Shown piece after piece: positions 47,507 through 60,130 of a stretch of DNA of 64,000 bases. Under the pieces are notes generated by a model that was not told the DNA's origin, did no database searches, and saw nothing but the letters and a program-made list of their open reading frames with translations. How positions within the stretch are numbered: the stretch's first letter is position 1; every line of letters starts with the position of its first letter. The DNA comes from Lutraria lutraria. Its lineage: Eukaryota; Mollusca; Bivalvia; Venerida; Mactridae. A program made the translations under genes and the position numbers. The stretch is taken from positions 26,820,934 through 26,884,933 of the forward strand of contig OZ026844.1 of the NCBI GenBank assembly GCA_964023205.1, in the 5' to 3' direction.

Positions 47507-50366
47507 GGGCATAAATCAAAATAATGAAGACAATTTTTCTTTTCAAGATTTAAAGAATACCACACAACACAGGAATGTACTTTAATGTTCTGATGGTGTG
47601 TCTTGATGTTGTTAAAAATGTTGCAAAATTTCAGCTTGATTGTGTTACTCGTTCAAAAGTTACATTAGAAAAACAGGCAAAAAATGTCCCGAGTGTAACA
47701 CTTTTAGCGTGACATTTTTTCTTTACACATTTTTCAATCTTTTATATTTTGTTCAGTTTTTGGGTAAGTAATCAATGGTTGTTTTTAATTTCATTGTACA
47801 TGTGTTATATTTAAAATTTAATGCATTTTGTTCAAATATTTCAATAATAATTATTATTTAGAAATCACCTTTCAAGTGCACATGTAAAATATTTTGCTCA
47901 AGAAAAAAATGGAAATTCAAATTGATGATATTGCTGTAAGTAAACTAATGCTTGGACAGAAAATGCAGTTTAACATATTGATAGGCATATTTGTCCATGT
48001 TGTTCAAAAAAAAGAAATGATCAAAAGAATGATTTGTTTTTTAAGTTATACCATCTTGAATAAAGCTGATTGGAAATGTCCCGAGTGTAACATTTTGCAT
48101 TTAGATAAGAATTTTTTTATCATTCTTTGAATTTGATATGTTTTTTCTCTATTTCTCAAACAGAAGCGTACCCACAAGCTCACAAAACTAAAACAAATTC
48201 CTGTAGTGCAATTCATTTTTTGTCTATATGGTTTTAAGTGTTGTCCCGAGTGTAACGCTATATATTCATCATCTTAATTTTGATATGTAACTATAGAACA
48301 GTAGTCCATGTTAATTGTTTTCCACATTTATATCAAATAACTGACGTGAATAAATACTTTAAAGTCTGAAGCAGTGACATGGAGCATGTTTAAAAAGTTT
48401 GAAAGTTCTTATAAAAATAGTTATATTCAGATATATATGCCAAGTAGATTTGTTCAATATACAGAAGATAAAAAGTAATTTATATTTTATTTTGATGAAG
48501 AAACATTCTTAGATGAAAACAGTACAGAATTTATCGATTTATTTCATGATTTCTTAACATATTTTACATGTTATATTATTTATATATAACAATTGAAAAT
48601 GTTACACTCGGGACACAAACACATCTTCATGCAATATTATACACAAATTCGTTTTGCTTTTACAGGAACTATATCAGTAACAATATACTAACACTGCAGG
48701 GTCATGAAGTTACAAAATGCCTAAATAAGTGGTAAAACTCCCATTTATAGAGGACTGAGAAGAAGCACACTCTGAGTAGAAAGACTTGAAATTGATATTT
48801 TTTTATTAAACATTTTCTAGGATATACGAGGGTTGTCCTTTAAGTACATGTATGTAGACTTTTCTCATATCTGGGTTATTTTTCAAAATTTTGAAATCTA
48901 ATTTCAGTGACGCATATCTTCCTTGAGTTGTGTTGCAAATACATAGTTCATAATCAAAACATTTCAAAAACTTTTTACTATTGTTTTACTTATAACAAAC
49001 AAAGAAGAATTGTGAGTCCTGACTGTTTTACTTAAAATAAACAAAGAAGAAATTGTGAGTCCCGAGTGTATTTTCTATATGTCTGTTTATATGACTTAAT
49101 TCATGTTTAAAAGATTTGTTCAACATAGTTTGAAATAGTTTGAATGTGTTGAGAAATCATTTCTTTAATTTGATAAGTGGCAAAAGTAGTAGGTAAATGT
49201 TTTCTTGTAAATATATGATAATGCAATATTAATTGTTACAAGTTGACAAATCTACAGTTTTAAATGTTTTCTAATTCCTCCCCTCCCTCCAACAACATTT
49301 TCAACCAGCAACATATTAAACAGTACAGATGTTTGTGTATCTTTTTATTATCTTAAAAACATAGAATGAATTGCAACGCAATGATCATAGCACTTTCATA
49401 TTTGTATGCTAAAAGACTAAACAAATTTGTACGGAGTGTAACCTTTACTTAGTCTGTATATATATAAATTAATAATTCATGTTCAGTAGCGCAATTGACT
49501 TACCAAATTGGAAATAGTTTTGATGTGTTCAAAAAAATAATTCTTATTTAATGAATTGCAAAATACATTTGACAGATGTTGTTATAAATCCATTTTTAAC
49601 AGTTTCGTATATTTACATTACAGTTTTAGAACGTCCCCTGGTGTTGGTGTTTTCACCATTTAAAATTTTACTAAAACATTATCAAATAGATTATCTGTTT
49701 GTATTTTATAATAAAATAATTGAACAAATTGTATTACAATGAAACAAATTGTATAACAATAGATTAACAATACTGTCATTATCATAAGACCATACACAAA
49801 GAATATCTGTCCCGAGTGTAACGGTAACAGAAGATATATACTAGTTTTGGGGACATTGTTAAGTTACCCAAGAATAGTACCAATTAAGTGAAAATTCACA
49901 TATATCTTTGAATATACCTGAAAATTGATAAAATTGAATTAGTTAATTTGTATCTGCAGCAGTAAATATTACATAAAAACTTTTTGAAGCGTATTTAAAA
50001 AAAATGAAGTTCAAAACGCCATAAATATATATTTTTTGGAAAATTATGGTTGTATGTATATTTTTTTTGTATTAAAAAGTTGTTTTCATGAAAGTCTGCT
50101 GAAAAAATCACAAAAATGTGTTATTATTTCCATAGTTTAATCCATAAGATTGTTTGAATTTTAAGGATTGCTATTGAAAATATAATATTTATTTCATTAA
50201 AATGTTGTAAATTTGAAGAAGACTTTAATCCTATACTTTAGCCATTGTCAATTTTTCACAATATAATATATTTCCAAACTACTTTTGGCAATATTATGAA
50301 CACAAGTATCATTCTAAATTTGACCCCCCATGTCACGCTTTGTCTTCATTATTTTGATTTATGCCC
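47507..50366. mobile_element. 2.86 kb AT-rich segment with exact 27-bp inverted ends
   Basis: The sequence at 47507-47533 (starting GGGCATAAATCAAAATAATG) recurs exactly, inverted, at 50340-50366. An inner pair, AGCGTGACAT, lies at 47706 and inverted near 50330. Between them the motif TGTCCCGAGTGTAAC occurs at 47685, 48077, 48242 and 49808, inverted at 48601, and degenerate near 49057 and 49428. No long reading frame exists; the longest, 47894-48130 (78 codons), shows no known domain. Interpreted as a non-autonomous transposable element, class unknown. Confidence 0.6.
48960..49070 (+). repeat. Local tandem duplication ending in the 15-mer motif
   Basis: TGTTTTACTTATAACAAAC, AAAGAAGAATTGTGAGTCC and TGAC are followed by the same block with small changes. 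The second copy ends in GTCCCGAGTGTA. Confidence 0.7.
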
Positions 50367-51420
50367 ATTTCCCTTATTGGCAAGGTGACCAATCATAAAA
50401 CCCCATGGACCCTTAATTCCTAACTAACACCTTGAACATGTTATCTTGTAATCCCACAATGAAATCTACAAAGTGGAAAATTCCTCACAAATCCTATCCT
50501 GAGTATTTCTCCAATCCCACAGTCTTATCTTACTTTACAAGGCATGTAAATCAAATGAGCATTTAACTGCAACAATCTTTGATTTAAAAAAGAATGCTTT
50601 CTACACTTTTAATCAAAGTTAACCATTAACTTTGAACCATAATAAATGACATTTATACATGTTAAGAAATACTTTAAGACATTTTGTGTAACACACAGTT
50701 CAAGCTTCACCAATGAACATAATTCACCAAAAAAATGAAAAATACAGAAAGTATAAAATAAGTTATCTGCTGAGCTTCCGACATTTACATAATATTCTGA
50801 TATAGAAACTTCCACTTTATGACTTTTTTATGAGATTCTGTAATGAGTAGAAATAAATTGTAAGCCATAAACACTTATATAGCACTAGTTCAAACTCTCC
50901 GTTGCTCATATAGTATATACATAGTAATATCCAGTACCAAAAAACTAAGTACAGTTTTACAGCTCTGGCCTCGCTATTTTATTGTTCTGGAGTAAAATAC
51001 TGTGCATTTCTGTCACCATAAACTGTGAAATGAGTCATTTTATTCAAATTGTGAAACAAATTTCTTGCTGTGCAGCAAGTAAAATGTAAGTTTACCTCAC
51101 ACAGTATATAAAATAATATGCATTATTCTCAAAAGATTACATAATGCAGAATGGCTATTTTGTAAATTGCTTCTGACGGCCCTTGTACAAATCGAGATTA
51201 GTTTTTGTTGCGAACAGCAAGTATAGAATGATAACATGTGTGCAGACAAAGAGGAATGTACTAACTATGGTTTAATGGCTCGATTTGATGCATACTAGAC
51301 ATAGATCAGATGTTATACATATATAAACATACATACACATATATATAAAATCTTATATGCTGCAAATTTTTTATTTTACATAGTGACAGAAATATTTCTT
51401 TTAAACTTAAACTAAGATCA
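50367..51420. other. Unassigned AT-rich sequence
   Basis: No exon or repeat recognised. The - strand frame at 50609-50815 has no resemblance to a known family. Confidence 0.4.
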
Positions 51421-51424
51421 GATG

Positions 51425-51510
51425 GGTGATCGGTGATCTAATGGTAACATGCTGGACTACTGAACAAAAGGTCATAGGTTCGAATCTCGACTCCACCTTC
51501 CGATATTTTA
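51425..51510 (+). mobile_element. tRNA-like SINE head
   Basis: GGTGATCTAATGGTAACATG (A-box region) and a near-perfect B box GGTTCGAATCTCG are spaced as in a tRNA, with GGTG and CACC able to pair. The anticodon arm is poor, so a retroposon head or tRNA pseudogene is preferred over a working tRNA. Confidence 0.55.
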
Positions 51511-51561
51511 GGTACGCTTTTTCAACATCCCAATCCTGACTATCAAAGTGCTATAAGTTAA

Positions 51562-52320
51562 GACAAGAGGGCCGTGATGGCCCTATATCACTCACCAAAT
51601 TAAAAAGACTCTTAGAGAAAATTATTATGATCCTTCATAAAATTAAGTGATACGGGGGTGGGGCCAATTTTGCCCCTGGGGCAATAATTTGAACAAACTT
51701 GGTAGATGTCCACCAGACAATGCTACATACAAAATATGTAAGCTCTAGGCCTCGAGGTTTTGGACAAGAAGATTTTTTTTGTTTTCCTATATAAGCCTAT
51801 ACAAATCATGGTGAACCCAGGGCGGGGCTAATTTTCACCATTGGGCCATTATTTAAACAAACTTGGTAGAGGTCCGCTAGACAAGTTATATACCAAATAT
51901 CTTAGCTCTAGGTCTTGTGGTTTTGGACAAGAAGATTTTTTAAATTTTCCTATATGAAATAGAATAAACCCAGGGGTAGAGGTCTACTAGACAATGCTAC
52001 AAACCAAATATCAAAGCTCTAGGCATTGTAGTTTTTGACAAGAAGATTCTTTTAATTTCCTATATAAGTCTATGTAAAATCAAGTTACCCCCTAGGCCCT
52101 AGAAGATTTTTAAAGTTTTTCCAATTGGTTGCCATAGCAACCAGAGTTTTAAATGAAATTTAATTTTTTGAACAACTTTGAAAGGGGATCATTCAAGGAT
52201 CATTACAGCAAAGTTTGGTTGCAATAGCGGTGTAGGAGGAGATGATATTTTAAGTAAATATGGACGCAACTTCATGATGAACGCCGAGTGATCACAAAAG
52301 CTCACCTGGTGCGCTAAAAA
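51562..52320 (+). mobile_element. Family A element, internally shortened
   Basis: The left hairpin has a G-T wobble (GGGCCGTGATGGCCC). About four core units follow, some truncated, and a right end GCTCACCTGGTGCGCTAAAAA without the terminal hairpin. Its 3' half (TGGTTGCAATAGCGGTGTAG, GAGGAGATG) matches the copy at 38677. Confidence 0.75.
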
Positions 52321-52663
52321 CTAGGCAGAGGTCCACTGGACAATGCTACACACCAAATGATAAATAAAACTAAGACCAAAACACTTGTAATCCTTTTTAC
52401 CATACAAAGGATCATAACAAAGAAACTCAATAAAAGTCATACAAGTTGCCCAAATTGGCACGAAGAATCAACATGGAAAACACCATTATCTTTATAATTA
52501 GGATAGACCAACATAACCTTATTTACAGAATAAACCAGCTGTGTCCTAACAAACATTAGGCACCTAGCAATTCATTAATTCATCAATTGTGTTACAAGAA
52601 CAAACATAGCAGCTTCCTAACTGTAACATCCAGGGTACACCACCATCCAGAGTGAAAATTCTA

Positions 52664-52909
52664 CAGTACAACCTCTCCAGAGCGGCACTCTGTAGAGCAA
52701 CACCCTTTCTATAACAACACCTTCAAAATTTCCCTAAGCTGATATTCACTATAAATTTAACCTCTGTACAGCAACAACCTCTATAACAACACCTTCAAAA
52801 TTTCCCTAAGCTCATATTCACTCTAAATTTAACCTTTGCAGAGCAACAACCTCTTAACAACGGTCAATATATAGCTCCCACAGGGTGTTGCTCTACAGAG
52901 GTTGTACTG
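52664..52909. mobile_element. Pogo/Tc1-like MITE with TA target duplication
   Basis: The ends CAGTACAACCTCT face each other, flanked by TA at 52662-52663 and 52910-52911. AGAGCAACACCC is also inverted. A 72-bp unit (starting CTATAACAACACC) is repeated from 52709 and 52781. Confidence 0.8.
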
Positions 52910-53031
52910 TACATGCAAATACTGAATGACTGTGTACCACATTAAAATGATAACATATGAGTACACTTTTCTGAGACAATTATAAACCACACAGACTACC
53001 GTACTTGATCCAAATAACAGGTAACAACCCT

Positions 53032-53208
53032 GATAGTATTGTTTTAGTAGATTTAACCCTGGTTTGTCCAATGATAGTATTGTTTCAGTAGATTTAACCC
53101 AGGTTTGTCCAATGATAGTATTGTTTTAGTAGATTTAGCCCAGGTTTGTCCAATGATAGTATTGTTTCAGTAGATTTAGCCCAGGTTTGTCAAATGATAG
53201 TATTGTAA
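53032..53208 (+). repeat. 41-bp tandem repeat, about 4.3 copies
   Basis: Unit TGATAGTATTGTTTTAGTAG then ATTTAACCCTGGTTTGTCCAA. Copies alternate TTTTAG and TTTCAG, and the CCTGG/CCAGG and AACC/AGCC variants change along the array. Confidence 0.9.
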
Positions 53209-55096
53209 CAAGTTAAATGTTTGTACGGCGCAAAATCGCATCCGGCAATTCAATACTAGAATGTGGCCTATGTAGCATTTTTTATCAGGATGTGTGAGGT
53301 TTCAGATCAAACGAATTTGTTATTTTGACTTAACTGATCCCGAAACTAAAGTGATCATCTACTCCATCAAAAATACAAGCCGTTGGTGTTTCATGAATCT
53401 CATGAATCTGGTCATATGGTTCTACAGTTCACGAGGTACTCTATATGTAGTCCCTGTTTCCACCCTAAAATTAAAATCAGGGGAAACTATCACCTCGATG
53501 TATCAGACGTTTCAATATCTGCTGGAATGCATATAAAATATTTAAATAAAGTCTCCAAAAATAATATACTCCGTTGTCTAAGGGTACGTTGTCGTAAAAA
53601 CCTGGTATAACGGTCCCAAACATAGATTTTCAACTGTAAAGTGACCATCTATATCGAACCATAAAGTGACCGTCTATGTCGAACTTACATCATTTCTCAC
53701 CTGATCGGACATTTTTTGTATTGAGCTCAGAAATCGATATTTAATTAACGACAATTGCGTAAACAAGTCAGTGTCCACGCTCGCGATTATAAAATTAGTC
53801 TGTGTGAATATGTTTATAATGTTTTGTTTATTTGCGACATGTTGCTAAAATAAATACATCGAAACGTATAAATACCGTGTTCCGTATCTTATAACATGAT
53901 TAAATGATTATTACACACCAATAATAAACACAGAGAATTTCTCTAATAATTTATACATCGAAGTTCATTTAGATCGAACAATTTTTCCTAAGTCCTTTGA
54001 TATAAAGAGTTTCGGCTGCATTTATTGACAGATGGGCAGATTCATTCCCGTCGTTGTTTATCGAGCTCGCTCCATTCTTAGACTATAAATAGCGACTGCG
54101 TCATCAAGCTAACACTAGTCGGTGTGAGTTACACGTGACCTCGCTCTATTTCTGTTTTGTTTATATCACTTGATGACCATTGCGGATATTTCGGAATATT
54201 CCGGGCACTGTCACTAATCTGCTTCGCGCAAGAAGTTGCGATTTTGCATTGCCACTTAAAAATAAGCATACCAGAGTGTACGGCAGGCTTCCGCCGCCGT
54301 ACAATAATCACAGCAGCTGGTTCCCTTATTTACTTATCCTTCCACAAGGAGCCAGCAACTTCTCCACATATGGAGGAAAAATCTCTGATTAGACTGATGT
54401 AACTTGAAAGAATGTAATGTACTACAAATATGCAAGTACAGACATTAATTTCTCATTTAGAACAATTAAGATTGTTTCTGAAAGACAATATGAGCTTGTA
54501 TCAATGATGAGCAGCTGTGTTTAAATAAACAATTAAGTGAATATCTCAGTTATGTGCAAAGATAATAAGTTACATTAAGAGAGTAGCAGGTATGTGTTAT
54601 AATGCCTTATTTGCCAACATGAGTTACTCTAGTTTTGCATAATTTTTTCTTATAGTATTCCTACAAATTTTTAAGATAAATGTAAAGCAACTGTAACTCA
54701 GTTCCTATTTAGAAGTGAGTTACAATAATTTTGCAACAGTCATTGATACCTATCACATGTGCAAGTATGGGCCACCAAAAGGTGTATTAGACTTAAGGTG
54801 AAATAGGCCAGCAATTTCTATATCTTGATATCGTTAAAACATTGTTTTTTTTCTGTAAACATATTTTTGTATCTTGATATTGTTAAAACACATTTCTATA
54901 TCTTGATATTGTTAAAACGTTCTTGTATTTTTTTCTCTGCAAACACATTCTGATTTGATTATCAGGTATATACGTATTTTCACATCATCTGACTTGATTA
55001 CATTATATATGCACCATTTGCACATATATTTGGTTATGGCTATGTATTAATGTGATATGTATACAATGCCTATTAAAGATTATGTTATGTTATGTT
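53209..55096. other. Unassigned sequence, less AT-rich at its centre
   Basis: 54060-54130 carries an inverted copy of part of 44430-44535, and CCAGCAACTTCTC..ATATGGAGGA near 54353 recurs near 42275. Short reading frames at 53294-53610 and 54129-54402 have no recognised domain. Confidence 0.4.
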
Positions 55097-55118
55097 AAAA
55101 AAAAAAAAAAAAAAAAAA
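55072..55118 (+). mobile_element. Retroposed 3' end with poly(A) tail
   Basis: ATTAAA at 55072-55077, then GATTATGTTATGTTATGTT and A22 at 55097-55118. A polyadenylation signal about 20 bases before a genomic A-run suggests a retroposed transcript or LINE 3' end. Its 5' limit is not visible. Confidence 0.5.
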
Positions 55119-55574
55119 GATTATTATAATGTCATGCGACATATCATAGATACATACCTTCAAATGTTATTATACATTTACTGTAATATATTTGTATATA
55201 TGTTAGAACAATTGAATAAATGGATTACCGTTTTTGGTAATTGAAAAAAAAAAAAAAAAAGAAATAAGCCAGCAAGGCATACAATTGGTTTCCTAATTTT
55301 TTTCTGACCAACCTTTTTTTGTTTTTCATCCCACCCTAGATTTTCTTCTGACACAGACACTTTTTCTAACAGATAATTGCATTTTTGAATCTTGGAATTC
55401 AAATATTCATATAAAGAATGCCGACCTATCGACCCAGTATTTCTACCTTAGCTTTCAAATTCACCTCAATTTGTCACTAATTAATAATACATTTATTTAC
55501 AATAGTTTACAATAACTCATTCATAATACACAAAGTTTATGTGTGTCTTAATGTTGGCAATATTAGAACACAAA

Positions 55575-55652
55575 TCGAGGGTTCAACGCAACAGTGTTGT
55601 AACTCATATTGAAATAAGAACAAGTTACGACAGTGTTGCGCTGAGCCCTCGA
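55575..55652. repeat. 78-bp hairpin with TCGAGGG ends
   Basis: TCGAGGGTTCAACGCAACA on the left faces the complement of TCGAGGGCTCAGCGCAACA on the right; arms of about 31 bp with few mismatches surround a loop of about 15 bases. It may be a miniature MITE or a structured RNA. Confidence 0.7.
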
Positions 55653-56010
55653 AATCATAATAATTACTAACAGACATGAACAGTAAGGTCTAATTGTACC
55701 TATGATATGAAATTTCCCAAATGAAAAAATGTCCTCATAATTCATACACGATCATACCATTATGAAGCTAACTAGAACAAGATGAGGGATGAGTAGAGCA
55801 CAAGTATTTGTAACAAACCAGAATTAAGTGTGAACAGGTCCCGGTTACCACTCACCTGACTGACACAAAAATTTTGCTTGCCCCAGACTTTTTTCATTGG
55901 TAATGTGCTATCATTTATACAAATACAAGAGCACCAGAAGGGGTGGCAAACAGCTAACAAGTTCATTAAGGCATCTAATTGACTTGCAATTGGAAAACAA
56001 GATGAGATCA

Positions 56011-56682
56011 AACAAGAGCGCCAGGTCACAAAATACGCCTGTCAAAAGGTTTGGGATACTATGAGTAGCAAATTAGTACCTGGTGCAATAGGGATCTCAT
56101 GCCCATAAATATTTTTAGTCAATTTTCTATGTATCAAGGGGCATAACTAAGATGTGCCAGGGATTATTGCACTGGTTATCAAGCATGACTGAGATGTATA
56201 AACTTACATAATCAATTCTCACACCTTTACAAATCATAGCTTTACTATTACTGGCTTTAAGAGCGGTACATTTCCACCAAGTTTGATGTTGGTTGATAAT
56301 TGGTCGACTTAGGAGATGGACACTGAATTATTAGTTAATTTTCAATGTTTCAAGGGGCATAACTCAAAAGTGCCTGGCGTGATGGGGCTGGTTATAGAAC
56401 TTGGCCGAGACCTAATGCCGATAAACATTACCATTAAGTTTAGTGAAGACCAGTTGATAATTGGTCGCCTTAAGAGAGCAGACATTTTTAGTCAATTTTT
56501 AATGTATCAAGGGGCATAACTCAGAAGTGCCTGGTGTGATAGGGCTGGTTATTGAACTTGATTAAGATCTAATGCCGATAAACATTTCACCAAGTTTGAT
56601 GAAGATCGGTTGATAATTGGTCGACTTAGAGAGTGGACACTGCATTATTAGTCAATTTCAAGTGCTCATGGTGAGCTAAAAA
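56011..56682 (+). mobile_element. Pearl/Helitron-like element, family E
   Basis: Begins AACAAGAGCGCCAGGTCAC and ends GTGCTCATGGTGAGC then CTAAAAA, the right end common to families A and B. The core has about four units of 156-161 bp (GTTGATAATTGGTCG at 56292, 56453 and 56609; TATCAAGGGGCATAACTC). A 76-bp foreign block interrupts the first unit at about 56196-56272. Confidence 0.75.
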
Positions 56683-57289
56683 TTCATTTTTGAGGAAGCT
56701 ATCAGCTAGCTTACGAAATGGTGGTTCTTCTCCACAGTTAAAAATTGACAATGTTACCAATGGACACAGGCAGTACATGCGATGTTGAAGCCTGGTGTTA
56801 AAAAAAGATAAAGTCATTTCTACAACTATGCCTAGACATTTTCTGATGTTCTTAGACACACAGTGTTAAGTTGAAATTTGAAATGATTATCAGGATTGAA
56901 TCTTAAAACACACAGAAAATGTTGATAATTCTGTAACATGATATTGCAACACTTCATAAACCTGGTATTGTTTATAAATATCACACTGTGACAGTTTCAC
57001 TATAAAAAGAACTGATGAATGTCAGCACTGACAGACACAGTTGGTGCCAATGATATATTAACTATAAAAATTCTATATTGCACAATAAGATGCACCAGTA
57101 GATAGTCAATAATCAGAATTCTAGATAAACTCATACTTTACACTGCTTTTATCATTATATTTATTATCAATTGATATTGCTTGTCTCAAAAGAATCAAAC
57201 CTAAGATTATATTATGTCCCAATTAAATTTAAAAATAAAATTACACAAGGTTCACAAAGTCATAATTTAGAGTTTTTCAATGAATTTGT

Positions 57290-57490
57290 GTATTAAAGGG
57301 GCCTTCATGGTCAAGTAGTTAGACCAGTAATACATTATCACTGTGAGTTTGAATCCTGTCTAAGACCAGACACATGATGAAGTGGTCCAGACAGCTGTCT
57401 GAAGGTCCGTGGTTCTGCCAAGGTGTACAGCTAGAGTTTTCCTCCAAGGTATCACCAAACAGCACTTGAACTTTCGGTGTGCCATAATTC
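57290..57490 (+). mobile_element. tRNA-derived SINE
   Basis: The A-box-like TGGTCAAGTAGTTAGACC and B-box GTGAGTTTGAATCCTG are followed by a central part (GGTCCGTGGTTCTGCCAAGG, AGAGTTTTCCTCCAAGG) similar to that of other marine invertebrate SINEs. Confidence 0.65.
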
Positions 57491-57522
57491 TAATTGGGTT
57501 AAAGAGCAGATAATTACAAATA

Positions 57523-57683
57523 CAGTCAAACCTGTGTTAGCAGCCAACTCTGAATAAAGGCAACCCTGTGTATGAAGGCAATTAGACTATTTAGAACAAA
57601 ATGATCTTTGAATAAAGGTAACCTGTCTATAAAGGCCACTTTTTTACTTTCCCAAGGGTGGCCTTAGTATCCAGGTATGACTG
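57523..57683. mobile_element. Pogo-like MITE
   Basis: CAGTCAAACCTGTGTTAG on the left and the complement of CAGTCATACCTGGATACTAAG on the right, 161 bp. TA precedes the left end; the right flank is CA, so the TA duplication is decayed. A different sequence from 52664-52909 but the same end type. Confidence 0.65.
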
Positions 57684-58766
57684 CAATTAAGTAAATAAGT
57701 AAAAACATATCATTAAATTACAGACAGTACGATAAACAATTTACAATTAAAATGCCAATGAATCTGTTTATTTCCATCAAGCGGAAGTGTGTTTTTTAAA
57801 AATTCTAAATATTTTCTCTAAGAGGGTGTGGACACAATTAATGCACCAAAATATAACCATAAAACCATAATTAAAATCTTCAGATGAAATTAACGTAAGA
57901 GAAAATAAAATTACTGAATCCATCCTCACCTGTTCTTACATATTTGAAAACACCAACAAGTATGTAACACACAATCTATGGATTTTAGATGTGGTTAATG
58001 TTAAGTTAAATTGTTAACATATAACAGCAGCTTTTAATTAGCGATGACTCAGTGGTAACCATCGAAGAAATTTGCAGGCATCAGTACGAAATTTGAAATA
58101 TTAGCTAAGGAAACAACAACATAGTGGTGATAAATGTGTAACATGCAGATGTTGTTACTTGTAGCATTGAAGAATTGTCTGGTAAAATTCTAACAAGATT
58201 TTTATCACCTCAGGAGGCTGATTCAGTTAAAGAAAGAACATACTCAGTATTTGTACATCCTTCCACTTCATTATATACAGTGTTCCCACTCAAGTGAAAT
58301 AATGCGTAAATCATGCAATTAAAGTAACTTTCACGTAACAAAATTTTACCTGCTGCAAGATTGCACATACAATCATTTTGGATGCAAACCACTATTGGAA
58401 AGACGCAGATCCAACAATTGAGATTTTCTGAAAATCCGTGACCCATAAACGTGGCAAAGCAAAAATAACCACTGTGATATGCATGTATCTATAAAATAAT
58501 ATGACGTACACCAGGCTAGACGGGTTTTGTTTAATGCTGGTATCGATGATATTTCATACTCAAAATGCGCTTTAACCATTTTGTTTAAGAAGTAGACGTA
58601 TCTCATTTTCTCAACTTTAGTTGACGATTTCGTGCAAATGGAAAACCATTCTGTGTTGACCTTTGTTTATCATTTTCTGCACACGTTTTATGTATCGTCT
58701 GAAATTATGTCACAGTCAACGTCAAAAAACTTTGAAGGAGGCCTCAAGCAGCAAGGTACTTAATAT
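57684..58766. other. Unassigned sequence
   Basis: The - strand frames at 58210-58446 and 58373-58606 overlap each other and show no known domain. Confidence 0.4.
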
Positions 58767-59607
58767 TAAGAGGGCCAAGACCTATATCACTCGCATGAAA
58801 ATCATTGTTCACTCATTAAAACATTGTTTTGAACCTTTGACCTAGTTTTTGACCCCAGATGACCCATGTTTGAACTTGTCCTACATATGAATAAGGCAAA
58901 CATTCTGACAAGGTTTGGTTAACATACAATCAAAATTTGACATCTACAATGTTAATAAGGTTTTCCTAAGATTTGACCTTTTGACCTAGTTTTTTACCAA
59001 AGGTGACCCATATTTGATCTTGTTCCTAATATCAGTAAAACGAACAATCTGACAAGGTATGGCGAAGATCCAATTAAAACCATGACATCTAGAGCTTTAA
59101 CAGGGTTTTTACCTAAGATTTGACCTGGTGACCTAGTTATTGACCCCAGATCAACCATGTTCAAACTCGTCCAAGATATTATAAAGACAAACATTTTAAC
59201 AAGGTTTCATGATGATCCAATCAAAACAGTGACTTCACAAGGTTTTCCAGCAATTTGCCCTAGTGACCTAGTTTTTGACCGGAAATGACCCATTTCAAAC
59301 TTGACCTACATACCATTGAAATAAACATTACAAAGTTACATGAAGATCCAATCATAATAATGATTTCTAAAGTGTCCACAAAATTGTCCCTTATTTGGCC
59401 CTGGTGACCCAAAATGCCCCAATATCAAACTCGTCCGAGATTTTGTGAATATTAACATTCAGGGCCAGTTTTGCGAAAATTGAGTTAAAAATGTGGCCCC
59501 TAGCGTGTTCACAAGGTAAAAGTTTGATGACGCACAGATGCACGACGCTGGACGAAGACTGATCACAGTAGCTTACCCCAAGCACAAATGCTCATGTGAG
59601 CTAAAAA
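58767..59607 (+). mobile_element. Family B element, left hairpin half deleted
   Basis: The left end reads GAGGGCCAAGACCTATATCAC: the second arm of the hairpin is gone. Five core units of about 142 bp and the usual right end follow; its hairpin has one mispair (AAGCAC-AA-ATGCTC), six bases before GCTAA. Confidence 0.8.
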
Positions 59608-59637
59608 CTGGTTGTGTGCTTTGAAGAAAATGATATT

Positions 59638-60130
59638 TAATGAGTTCTTTTTATGCAAAATTATTTAGAATTACATTATCACGTCTGAATCTCATGCGAC
59701 ATTGGGTTACCTATAGGGCCTACTCTATTGTGTCAGGGTCTTTTTGATTTGAGTGACCCTGATTGTGTTCAATGCAGTGATGTACTGTTGTGTTAAAAAT
59801 CAAAAGTATCAATGTTGATATTTACTGTTACTTATGTGTTGTTCACTAGTTGTTAATGCAACTTCATTAATTGTCTTTAATTAATGTGCTGAACATTAAA
59901 CTTTCCAATGATTTTTTTTATTCTAAAAGCTAAGAGATTAGTAAAGCGTATGTCCTTCACATACATGTATATGACCTATGAATGAAGTCTGTCCGTTAGT
60001 GTAAATGTTAAAAATATTTGCATGGGCACAAACGATATGGGTACACATTTCTCTTTTTTGCTTCATATTGAAAAAAATCACGTACCGACGGTATTTTCAG
60101 TACTTTGATTTATTGTTGCTAAAGCTGAAA
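59638..60130 (+). repeat. Dispersed repeat F, copy 2
   Basis: Partner of 44638-45130. It starts about 30 bases after a family B element. Confidence 0.8.

Noticed and set aside
48822..48850. A mariner-like end (ACGAGGGTTGTCC) inside the 2.86 kb segment
   Set aside because: No inverted partner was found nearby, so it cannot be called an element.
51425..51510. A functional tRNA gene
   Set aside because: A and B boxes are present but the anticodon arm and most of the acceptor stem do not pair. A SINE head is more likely.
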